Shown here: piece by piece, positions 11,942 through 23,160 of the stretch
Layout: the number at the start of each line of letters is the position of its first letter
Position numbering within the stretch: the first letter of the stretch is position 1
Assembly: GCA_947179155.2 (NCBI GenBank)
Contig: OX359284.1
Span: 9,054,432 to 9,118,431, forward strand
DNA from: Hedera helix
Taxonomy: Eukaryota; Streptophyta; Magnoliopsida; Apiales; Araliaceae
Direction: 5' to 3'
Length of the DNA: 64,000 nucleotides
Notes under the pieces: model-generated
What the model was told of the DNA's origin: nothing
The model's input: only the letters and a program-made list of their open reading frames with translations
The model's database searches: none
Position numbers and translations under genes: made by a program

Positions 11942-14864
11942 CCAATTCTTGTTAATCTAATGGTTAATGCATGCATGGAGCATGGAGGATATTAGCACTC
12001 CAATAAATAGGAGCTTCCAAGATCATTTACAAAGTTGCTAGAAATTTTGCTAAGTGTTGTATAGAGAGAGTAAGTGAGAAAATAAGAGAAATAAAAAACC
12101 AAAAGGAAACTCTTACAAAGTATTGGTTCAAGAGGAGTGTAGCAAAGGAAGAGAGGGTGGAGGGCTACCTCAAGTTCATCTCCAAAAGGAAGAAAGCTAC
12201 CAAGAGGTATAAAACTTCTTAAGTTAAATGATTTTTATAGAAAGTTATTTAGTGATAGTTGTATATTTATGCTTGGTTATGGGAGGATATTATGTGTGAG
12301 AATTATGGTGGATTCCGAAAGCATAAGGATGGATTAGGAAGGAGGATATGAGATTTGTATGTGTTCATGTGTGTTTTATGCTTAAATGAACAACATGTAT
12401 GCATATGAACATAAAACCCTAAAACACCTAATAAAAATATGAGATTTGGTACAAATTGAAATAAAATATGTAACCCATTTGCATGATCTAAAAATTACAT
12501 ATTATAGATCTATAAAATACGAAAATATTCCAAGTGGAACGAACAAAAAATGAGCTAAAATGGATTTATAGCAAATTTTCTTGTAATGTATGTCAAAATG
12601 AAGCCCTAGCTTGGAAAACCAATAATTTTGGTTAAATAAATATTTTAAAAAAAAATCTAAAATTTGGAATATTGTATAATTATGAGTTTATGAAATAACA
12701 AAACTGATTTGAACTCATTTGGATATAAAATGAGCAAGTTATAGAAGATTGAATAAAAAAAAGTAGAAAATCTAAAAGCTGAAAAATGAACTTGAGCATT
12801 CTGCTCAATAACGCCGGGGCGCTGGTTCATTTTTTTCAAAAAAATGGAGACAACACTAGGGCGCTGTCCCTCAATGTAAAACTAGCACCGGGGCACTATC
12901 CCTGTTATTCATTTGACTAGATCCGGTCAACCTGGGTCAAACTAGTTTGGTCCAACCGGGTTGACCCGATCCAACCCAGAAAAAATAAAATAAAATAATA
13001 ATAGTAAAAGTAAATAAAAAAAAAAAATAATAACAAATAAAATAATAATTAAAATTATTTTATTTGTGAGTTACTTAAAATAATAATTAAAATTATTTTA
13101 TTTGTGAGTTAATTAAAATAATATTAATGATTATTTTACTTAATGTTAAGAATTACTTTAAACAATTAAAATAATGTTAAAGATTATTTTAATTGTAGAT
13201 TAATAATGTATGAACAATTATAGGATACTAAAGAGACTTAAACAAATAAAATAATATTAAAGATTATTTTAATTATGAATTAATAAAAATGATGAAAAAT
13301 TAAAATAATATTAAGAATTATTTTAATTGTGCACTGATGAAGCACAATTAATTAAAATAAGAGTAAATGCTACTTTAATCAGTGATTAAACAAATAGAAT
13401 AATAACTTAAATTATTTTATTTGTGGATTGGAAAAATATGAACGAAGGAATTAATAATTGAATAATAATAAGTCATAAACAAATAGAGTGATGACGCTTA
13501 ATTAGTGAATAATTAAATGATGATTGAGGATTACTAAACAAATAAAATAATACTAAATATTTTATTTTTTTTGTAATGATTAATGGATGAATTAAATAAA
13601 GGAAAAGAAGGACAATGATACTTGAACAAATAATTTTATTTGTGGACATATGTATGATAAGTAAACAATAAAGGTTATTTATGGGTTCTAGTTGTGTAGA
13701 ACTTGTAAGTTAGATCGACTAGATCATTATGTGAAGTGAATATAGATTAACCGTTAAATGAATATGATGAACATAGGTTGTTCAAAGGATAAGGATTCAA
13801 AGTTGGATAGAGTCGATGATCCAGGTAAGTACTTTAATTTATACTTTGTTTTCTCGTACAAGTAGAATTAATTGATGGAATAATTTCTATTTTATCTATA
13901 TTCATGAAGATTAAATTATTAATTATGAAGATTGATTTAAATCATGGTTATACTCTTGAATAGTTGTTCAAACTCTGTTTGCGAACTTTGAACATATAAA
14001 TTGTTCCTAATCTGTTGAGAAGTACGTCTATGTCATTTGCATCGGCTAAACCAATGATAATATCGATTGTTAATCAATAAATTGCCTTGGTGTGGACTTT
14101 TATGATACGTTGAGACGAACAACCCTCCTATAAGGGGAAACTACTTTACGTCGGGAGATCAACACGCGCTCAAACATCATGTCTGAATGTTATGCATAAC
14201 ATAGGGTACTTTAGGCTGATCACCTATTGTACTTCGTTTATATTATGAATTGTCCGTGAAATACTATCAATTCTCACATGTGTTCACGGTCCATAGTGAT
14301 CACTCAGTACAAAATATTCATTAACTTAGAAATATTGAATTTTTGAATCTAATTAAAAATCCTTTGGTCCATAGTGACTTTTTAGTACTAGAAATGATCA
14401 GTTTTGAAACTATTGAGACTTACTTTGTTCACAACTCAATTATTTAATTCTTGAACTATTAATTGCTATTATATCCCTTACGATTATGAAACTTTATACA
14501 TGAACGTTCACTTTATTGCTATATACTTGTTGAGAAAACTTGTTGCTCACTCTTGCTTCCCTTAAACATTACAGTTCAGACTGAGCAAGACACCGGTTCA
14601 AGAAAGGATAAAAGCAAAGATAAAGTTGCTGAGTAGTTTTATATGTGATGTTATTTAATGAGTATATTATGACTTATATGAGAATCTATTAGTTAAGTTA
14701 TGTTTGTATTAGTGATGGTTACGAGACTTGGGACACAAATATTTATGTTAAATCAATGTAAATATTTCTATTATTCCATTGTGAGTTGTTATAAATGTGA
14801 TGTATGAGTTGGATCGTGAAGCACTGGATTTGAGGTACAAGTATCTGAATTTGGGGGCGTCACA
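11359..14864 (+). mobile_element. Family A solo LTR (copy A2), 3506 bp
   Basis: It begins TGTAATAACCAAG and ends TTTGGGGGCGTCACA. A perfect AAGAG duplication (11354-11358, 14865-14869) places it inside copia RT. Orientation is plus. Landmarks are: TATA-like CAATAAATAGG at 12001-12011, donor AAGAG|GTATAAAA at 12206/12207, microexon-like 13777-13824 ending in the donor CAG|GTAAGT, and a conserved TTGCTCACTCTTGC block ending in acceptor ACATTACAG at 14574. Microsatellites: (TA)n then (TG)n at 11431-11516, and (TA)n at 11908-11940 inside a GTTGGTAATA/TATTACCAA palindrome. A GC island with CCGGGGCGCTGG-like words is at 12805-12970. No coding is seen; the frames at 11345 and 12657 are spurious. Confidence 0.87.
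11431..11516. repeat. (TA)n(TG)n compound microsatellite
   Basis: About 35 nt of alternating TA is followed by about 50 nt of alternating TG, just inside the left end of LTR A2. It is a simple repeat and explains the apparent reading frame at this spot. Confidence 0.95.
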
Positions 14865-14869
14865 AAGAG

Positions 14870-15411
14870 TGCATTCCTAAATGATGAACTTCAAGAAGAA
14901 GTCTATGTTGAACAACCTCCAGGTTTTTATCAATCTAATTTAAATTATGTTTATAAATTAGATAAAGCACTTTATGGTCTGAAACAAGCACCTATAGCAT
15001 GGTATGAAACACTCACTTCCTTCTTATTTGAAAATGGATTCACTAGAGGTAGAGTAGACACAACACCATTTCTAAGAAAGCACAAAGATAAGATTCTATT
15101 AGTACAAATCTATGTAAATGATATTGTTATTGGTTCTACTGAAAAGAAATTATATGTGAGATTTGCTAAGCTAATGTAGAGTAAATTTGAAATTAGCATG
15201 ATGAGGGAACTAAACTTCTTTCTTGGACTACAAGTGAAGTAGATTGACGAAGGAATCTTCATACATCAGGCCAAGTACATTAAAGATTTGCTTAAGAAGT
15301 ATGGCATGGAATCTGCAACTCTTATAAAAGCTCCTATGGCCTCTGCAACCAAGCTAGATAAATATAAGTTTGGTAAAAATATTTATATCACTCGACCAAG
15401 GTATGATAGGA
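14870..15411 (+). pseudogene. Ty1-copia reverse transcriptase core remnant
   Basis: After A2 the RT frame resumes with AFLNDELQEEVYVEQPPGF and LDKALYGLKQAP, then QIYVNDIVIGST at about 15105-15140. The copia catalytic box is normally YVDD; here the first Asp is Asn (codon AAT in TATGTAAATGAT, 15111-15122), so polymerase activity would be lost even without the in-frame stops (15177-15179, 15240-15242). FFLGLQV and IHQAKYIKDLLKKYGM blocks follow. It is cut at 15417 by LTR B2. Confidence 0.9.
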
Positions 15412-15416
15412 TCTCT

Positions 15417-18379
15417 TGTGAGGACCCGGAATTTCAAGATTTCTTTAATAAAATTAAATGAGAATGTATTTGATAAAATTATCAAGATTGTTTAAATTAA
15501 TTATTATTTTATGCGATTTAAGGTATAAATCAATTAATTTAGTTTATTTTATGTATTATTGGAGATGAAATAATTTTGTAGAAAAATTGTAAATAGTTAA
15601 TATAATTATTCTAAATAATTTTAGAATGCATATATATGAATTATGTAATTTTTGGAATGATTTTGTGTTATCCGAATTGCTAAAGTCGGTGACTAAGTCG
15701 GTGGACTTTTGGCTAAGTTTCCAAAGTATTTAAATTTGTTGGCTATGAAAGGAAAATAAATAAGCAAGAAAAGTGTTGACTTTGTCATATTCTAAACCTA
15801 ATGTTTTGATGATGATTTATTATGGATACTAAATTCTTTATTGTGAATTTCAGGGAATACTCGTTGAAGTGTTCAAGAAGACTGAAGAATGGATTTGAAG
15901 CTTTAAGAATTTTATGTAAGGTCATTACAAATATTTAATTTTTCAATTTAAGGCTCTAGGACATTTTATGTGCATATCATAAACTGGTTTTAATGCTAAC
16001 GATTATTCATATTTATCTTATGGGTTGGTATGAATAATGTTGTCCAAATATTGAAATGGATATCAGTGGATATAACTTTGTACTTCGTGCATAATATTTT
16101 AAAAAGTACAAGTCTCGATATTAGTGTATGTGATAATGATGATATCTACTAAAAGGGGTTATGATTACTTGTTACAGATATGCTTAACATTTTGAATATA
16201 ACGTGTATGGGTACAATTTATCTTTCCAAGTAACAAATATTGTTGAGATATGTTTTGACTGGATATTCTTATCCAAATGCCACGGTAATATTGTTGAGAT
16301 ATGTTTTGACTAGTTATTGTTATTCAAAAAGCCACGGTCATATTGTTGAGATATGTTCTGACCGGATATTGAGCTAACAAGTTTTATCTCTTTATGAGAT
16401 AAGGTTTATGAAGAACGGAATTGATATCTCTCTAAGCAGTAACGGTATTATTTTATATGGCTATAAATTGCGTATGGATTTTTTCTACCGAGATATGATT
16501 TAACAGAACACTGATTACATATTGGAAAAATCATTTTTGCGCAAACTGCTCTTTGGGCTATTGGAAATTCTGATCAAGCATATTTCTGTGAGATTTAAAT
16601 TGGTAATATCTTTTTATTATTAATTGATCATTGCATACATTAGCTGAGCCTTATATTGTTAAATTAATTATTTGCTTTGATCACTAGACCTCTAAATTTG
16701 TATCTATCTGATCTTTGTTTATTTAGACTAAGTGATTGTCTAAAAGAATTTAATCCAAGTGTGGATTAAAAATTGTTTTACAAACAGAGTTAAGGAAGCA
16801 GAGGTGCTTGAGGAGTGCATAGGTGCACAAGGAGCAAAAGTGCTCAAGAGAATTTAAGAATTCATTTAATCTGTTTTGTAAAAGGTGTCACTTTGTAATT
16901 GTGAGAAATATATATAAAGTGAGTCTCTAATACTAGTTGGTATTGGACGTGGAGTAGGCTATTATTATAGAGGGTAATAGCTGAACCACGTAAAAATCTT
17001 GGTGTTGATTTTATAACTTGTTATTACTTTTCACACTAGATAATCGTTATCTCAAACAATAAAATCTAAAATATTCACAGATAATTTATTTACACCGTGT
17101 ATTTTCTTTAAGTGATATTTTCAGCCAAGAAAGTTTCATTGATTTAAAAGAAAGTTTTTAATTCAGTAGACCATATTAATACAGCAATTTGTATTCATTA
17201 AAACAGTAAACTGAATTCAGAAAAACAGAAAAGTTTATCATAGTTTGTTCTCACACTTATTCAACCCCCCCTTCTAAGTGTGCCTTATCTAAATTTCAAA
17301 AAGGAAAAACAAAAACAAAACAAAAAAATAACATTTCTTCTCCACTTCTTTCTCTTTCCACCGAAAGCCACCACCACTCACCACCCGACCACCATGCCGG
17401 CACCACCAAGAGAGAGGAAGTTTTAGGCCATGAGGAGGAAGGAACAAGCTTTAAGGAATGAGTTTTAAGGTTGATCGAGTTAAGAGTTTGAGCTATCAAT
17501 TTAAATAACTGGATACCAGGCAAGTTCTTCAGTCCTTTTATGTTAAATGGTAGACTGTTATGATATGTAATTCTTGTTTTAAATGCATACAAATTATGTG
17601 TTATGTGATACGTGATTAATATGACCACAATGTGTACTATGTGCAATGATATGAATATATATATGAGATATATTGTTCAAGTAGAAGCACTACACGTAAT
17701 GCATGATACACACAGAGCATGTTAGATTATGTGCTACGTGAAGCATAACTGTTGAACTTGCTGAGCCGTTGTGCTCATTACTTGCTTAATAAACATTTTT
17801 GCAGGAAATAAATAAATTTCAAGAATTTCGGATTATGTAGAGACGGGTTACCATAGAAGGTTGTGAACGTTATATTTTTATATTATAAATCAATGTGGAT
17901 AAATTTGCCAAGTTTATAATGATGCATTGTATATGCTTACATATATGGTGAATCTGGTTAAGATAAATAAAGTTAAATTGTGAATTGAGATGGTTCAAGA
18001 TAGTTGTCATGATAAGATGTATTAATGATGAATTATGAAATAAGGAATAAATGTATGGCTGCGAATAATATTAAATTGTGAATGTTGAGCATTATTGAGC
18101 TTTACAATAATGATAATAGAAAGCAAAAGTAAATGTTGCGATCCAGGGACGAGGATCGAGATACCAAGTTTTAAATGATCAAATATTTAATATAATGATT
18201 GAGAAAAAGAAAAAAATTATACCTAAAATTTGGTAATTGATGATTTTTGAAATTAAATAATGGACCAATTTAGGCGATGAAAGATTTATTAACGAACCGA
18301 AATTTGGACGTAAGGTAAATAATGTTTAATAAACATGAAATTAAGGTATTAAAGTGGGTCGAATTTCTTGGTCGTTACA
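15417..18379 (+). mobile_element. Family B LTR (copy B2), internally deleted, carrying a nested copia LTR
   Basis: It begins TGTGAGGACCCGGAATTTC and ends GGTCGTTACA, with TCTCT duplicated at 15412-15416 and 18380-18384. Orientation is plus. Without the nested 15774-17298 copy it is only about 1.44 kb against 3.46 kb for B1. The U3 palindromes, the 60-bp array and the GC island are all missing. The leader-like purine-rich segment (17400-17469, ending TTTTAAG) is followed at once by the microexon-like block GTTGATCGAG...CCAG (17470-17519), which in B1 and B3 lies about 1 kb further on. An acceptor-like TTTTTGCAG ends at 17804. Confidence 0.83.
15774..17298 (+). mobile_element. Ty1-copia solo LTR, 1525 bp, nested in B2
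   Basis: It starts TGTTGACTTTGTC and ends CTAAATTTCA, with AAAAG duplicated at 15769-15773 and 17299-17303. The right end holds TTCAACCCCCCCTTCTAAG, a pyrimidine block typical of copia LTR ends. An internal direct repeat with the core ATTGTTGAGATATGTT occurs about three times between 16240 and 16370. No PBS or coding was seen. This is the third level of nesting (copia, then B2, then this LTR). Confidence 0.8.
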
Positions 18380-19022
18380 TCTCTCCTATACTTAACTGCA
18401 AGCAGGCCAAATATTATGTTCTCTACTTGTGTTTGTACTAGATTTCAAGTTAACCCTAAAGAATCTCACTTAGTTGCTATCAAAAGGATATTTAGATATC
18501 TCAAGGGTACTCCATATTTGGGATTATGGTATCCCACGGAGTCTTCCTTTGATCTGGTTAGTTATTCAGATGCAGATTTTACAAGATGCAAGATGGACAG
18601 AAAAAGTACTAGTGGCACATGTCAATTTCTAGGGAATAGACTGGTCTCATGGTTCAACAAGAAGCAAAATTCAGTGTCAACTTCAACTGCAGAAGCTGAG
18701 TACATTGCTGCTGAAAATTGTTGTGCTCAAATTTTATGGATGAAGAATAAGTTGGCTGACTATGGGTTTGATTCAAAATATATCCTTGTATTCTGTGATA
18801 ATACTAGTGCTATATAAATTACTCATAATCCTATCACGCACTCTAGAACAAAGCATATAGAAATCAGATATCCTTTTATCAGAGATTATGTACAAAATAA
18901 AAATATTGCACTGCACTTTGTTCCTACTGAAAACCAACTTGCTAATGTGTTTACTAAGACGTTAGATGAATTTAGGTTTAATAAGATGATTAGTGAGTTA
19001 GGAATGTTGAATATACATACAT
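18380..19022 (+). pseudogene. Ty1-copia RNase H remnant and end of pol
   Basis: The open stretch to 18817 encodes LTASRPNIMF, HLVAIKRIFRYLKGTPYLGL, SYSDADF (catalytic region), KSTSGTCQFLG, SWFNKKQNSVSTSTAEAEYIA and CDNTSAI, the usual order of copia RNase H blocks. A stop at 18816-18818 interrupts it. Downstream THNPITHSRTKHIEI and ALHFVPTENQLANVFTK (usually D at the A-N position) complete the domain, with a terminal stop near 19022. Among the remnants this has the longest continuous copia coding. Confidence 0.9.
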
Positions 19023-19049
19023 AATACTATATTTTTAGCAGTTTCTAAC

Positions 19050-22000
19050 TGTGACATCCCGATTTTTTTTTTTACAGGATTTCCAAATGAGGATTTTAAT
19101 GAATTAAGTAAAGTTTATGAGATAAAACCTGGTTTAAATGATAGAATGTATTAAGGAATGATTAAATGTGAATTATTATGTGATCAATGTGCTGATATGA
19201 CCTATGTGGTAGGTTGTGTATGGATATATGTATATTTGAGTTAATAAAGAAGAAGAAATAATTTGGCCTAATTGATATATTATGGATTAAGGAATAATAA
19301 AGTTAATGAGCTTTGAAGCTTTGAAGTTTTGAAGTTAGGAAGAATTTGAGATTTGTGGATTTAGGTAAGATAATTATTTATATGATGTTAAATATAGAAT
19401 GTAATACCCCGAGAGTGTGTAGAATGAATGTTGGATGCAAAGATGGTTCAAATTTACATTATATGTGTTATGTAAGCAAGTGAAATGATGTAAAGATTTT
19501 AAAATGGTTATACGAGCGAATAAGGATAAATGATAATGGATTCTGGTAATCCGATCGAGATTCGCTTCTCAAGGAAGCAATTTATGGAAAAAAATGAGTA
19601 AATCGACTAATTGAAATATTGGTAATTGAAATGGATTGATCGTAGAACCAAAAAGGGTTCGTAGAAAATTTAATATAGAATATTATGCAAATTTGCATTT
19701 ATTATAAATTATTATAATTAATTGATGAAATTGTATTTGGAAGTGTGACAAGTAATATGGGACAAGAAAGTTATGAGGTATTTGATGAGGGAATAAAATT
19801 CAAGTATAATGAAACAAGTTTGGATCAAAAAGGATTTGAATTGGATGGAAAATAGCAAATTAAGATTATTGAGCAGTAAATTTCTCTAGGATTTTTGAGA
19901 AATGACCATGATACCCTTGTCAATTTGAGAAATGACCTTTGTGTCCTAAAATGCTTTAAAGTCCATTATGTCCATGTTTATTCATGTGAAATGACTTGTA
20001 TAACCTTGACCTTGTATGGTTAGCTAACCAAAGTTGAGTTTAATGTTGGAAATATACATACAATATATGTATGTATATAATTAGTAAGTATAGCATGAGT
20101 TAAGCATTATGGTGTTCATCATTCGAATGGCTAAGTAAGAAAGCTCAAAAGAGAGTCCATGAGAGAAGAAGAGAAAAGCTAGGGCTTGAGGAAGAATGCA
20201 AAGAATCCAAGAAAAAGGTGATCAAAGGTGGCAAAACTAATCATCAAAGTGAAGAATTCCTCTTTGGCAAGCTTTGTAGCAAGATAGGAGAAAGCTACAA
20301 GAAGGTATAAAGAGTTTTAATTTTGAAACATAGCAAGTTTTGTGCTTACATGCTAAAATAACAGTAGCCATGCAAGTATTCATGGATAAAAGTAAGGATT
20401 ATGTAAGTTTTGTGCTATATGTATGCTAAATCATGAAACCCTAAGTGTTCAAGTAGTAGAACAAAGGTGGTGTACTATTATGTATGAGTTCAAGCTAGAA
20501 ACCATGATTTGTGGGTTGATAATGGGTTATATATGGCTAGAAATGATGAAAACCTAGAAGGAAAGGTTGATTATGTTTGAAGCATGCATAATTTTGTGCC
20601 AGATAGTTTCATAGAATCACAAATGGTTTAAAGGTATGAGTTGTTAAGGAAAAGTTACAATACTAGGCTATAATTTGCAATTAAGTCAAATCGTAATCTA
20701 TAAAGTGCATTAGAACGTATAGTTAGAAGTTATATGGACTTATATGGTTGTTAAATGTGTATGTGATAACTAGTGTGGTGTATTAAGTCCAAGGATTTAA
20801 GTTGAGTCTAAAGTTGAAAATTTATAAAGTTGATAAAATGCCATCAATATGTGAATTTTGGCCATTTTTTGTAATTGGTAATAAAATGAGGCCAAAAAGC
20901 TAAGTTTTATGTAAACACATGTGTTAAAGTTGATTTGGAAGTCATTCGGCTCTTATGGCGACAATTGTGGTTTTTAAACGTTAGCCAACGATCAAAACGA
21001 ACCTTTTGGAAAAATGGATTTAAATGAAAAGTTTTAAATGTCTAGAAGGCCCATACGAGTTAATTATGTGTTATATGTGTTAAATGAGGTGTTAGAATCA
21101 AGTCTTGCAAAAAGGGGCCAAGAATAACATAAGTTTTGGAAATGAAAAGTTCGTGAAATGTGATGAAAATCCAACTCATAGGTGATTTTTGGCAATTTTG
21201 AGGAATTAAAGGTGAAATGAAGTCACATGACTTAGTTTTATATTATTACACGTGTCTACGTTGATTTGGAAATCAACGGATGAGAATTTGAATGAAATGA
21301 CAATTCGAACGATCGAAATCGATCGTTTCGATCCTAAATGGATTTTTACAGACAATTCTCGCCTCGTGTGAAGTTTTATGATTTTAAAAGTTTGGACATG
21401 TCGTTTATGACCTAATTGAACTATGTCAAGTGTTTGAATGGAGTTTTAAAGCATATGGCCAAAAATTACAAAGTTGGAAAAATTAGTTTGAAACTCAAAA
21501 AATTTCAAAGTGTTGGAACTAAGTTGAACAGCCCTCCTATGGGCTAATGTATCAATGATTTCAAGAAGCCAAATAAGGAAAGTAGAGTTTTTGTAAAATA
21601 CTAGGTATTAAGGTCTAGATGTGGTTCAAATTTGAGCTCAATTGGATGTAAGACGAATGAGTTAAAAATCGGCAAAGGTAGTGCAAAAATTTGAATTGCT
21701 GATTCTGAACATTGCGCTGAGGCCCAAATGTACTGTTCACAGCTAAGCCAATTTCGCGGCTAGCGAGCTCTGGCTGCGTCGGGGCAAAGTTTCTTTGCTT
21801 TTAAATTTTTTTTAAGCTACCAAAAAGCTATATTTTGATATGAAATGATAAGAATAGGTTATGTAAGTCCTAAATAGATAAAGAATGATCAAAATAAAGG
21901 ACGCTAAGGTATAATGGAATGACAAATGACATAACATAACATGTCTAAAGTTAATCCAAATCATGTTAAGGATTATGTAAAAGGTCAGAAGCAAGTTAGG

Positions 22001-23155
22001 ATGTATTATTAACCTACATAAGGTATAATACATCATATGTGAACTGATTAAAGATTAATGGTTATGCAATTATGGTTTGAGTTTAACAAAGATTATTAAG
22101 TTATGATCCTATAATGATGAATATAGATTGTATGTTTTCAGATAAGGTTCAAACAAGCAACCTGAGTTAAGGAAGGATAGCAGGGCCAAGCGAGGCGACA
22201 AAGGTTAAATAAATGAAAACGTACAGGCAAGTTTTTCAGACTAAAGTGTGCTAATTGTTCTAGATGAACTATATGTTATAAAGGATTTGAAATGTGCTCT
22301 ATGTGCAACTATGTGATATAAAGGTTAGATGAAATACGTGGAATTCATGCAATATATGATAATGTAAAGGAGCATGATGCATATTATAAACTGCAAGCAT
22401 GAAAGGTGTTATCTGAATTACTTGCTGAGTTTTATACTCATTCTTGCTATGAACTAATATTTCAGGTAAAGTACAAGAAGACCGGAGGTTCCGGTGCAGC
22501 TAAGGTAAAGGAACGTGAATGAATAGATCAGCATGAGGAAATTTGTTATATGTAAATTTTTATAGATGCAAGATATGTAATAGTTTGGTTTAAATGTTAA
22601 ACTTAGATAGTAAAAAGGAATGTGTGGTTTGTTAACCCATATAGCTAATTAGCATGTATGTATTAGTCAAAGTAGAGATTGTAATGATGTAAGGTTATGT
22701 TGTATGGATTAGTTATAATCAAACATGATGATATATGGTATAGATATGATGAATGACTGTGTGTAAACAGGAACATGTATAGAACAGGTATATATATAAA
22801 CAGGGCCATGTATGAATAGTGCATGGCGAAATTTTATTTACAGGTTAAGTTAAATCATAATATATATGATTATGAAATGTAATAAACTAAGTCATAACTT
22901 GTTGTATTTGATCCAAGTCTAGCACAAGGAGATTGAAGGTTGAGATCCAGAGATAGGTAATGATTGTAAGTTAAATAAGATAAAGTTTTTATAAAAAAAA
23001 TATGAACCGCTTTATTGTCAACTCAATGATTTTTATAAGTTAAAGGTTAAGTTTTAACGCACGAGATTCCACTTAATGTGATTTAAAGTTAGTAATTATG
23101 TTATCCATATATAAATGGATAGAATTAAGGAAGGTCAGGATCTCGGGGCGTTACA
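19050..23155 (+). mobile_element. Family D solo LTR, 4106 bp
   Basis: It begins TGTGACATCCCGATTTTTT and ends CTCGGGGCGTTACA, with CTAAC at 19045-19049 and 23156-23160. Orientation is plus. It lies between the pol stop and the extra ORF of the Sirevirus-like element. Landmarks are: TATATAA at 20074-20080, donor GAAG|GTATAA at 20304/20305, microexon-like 22142-22226 (after TTTTCAG, ending TACAG|GCAAGT), and acceptor ATATTTCAG ending 22465. A GC-richer island is at 21715-21790. No coding is seen. Its first 120 bp resemble the right-hand end of B3. Confidence 0.86.
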
Positions 23156-23160
23156 CTAAC

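Noticed and set aside
15777..17276. Alternative boundaries of the nested copia LTR with AGTGT as target duplication
   Set aside because: That version ends in TA; the TGTTGACTTT...AAATTTCA version has canonical TG/CA ends and a perfect AAAAG duplication.
17296..17646. 116-codon minus-strand frame
   Set aside because: It spans the edge of the nested copia LTR and the antisense of the B2 leader; it arises from pyrimidine-rich sequence.
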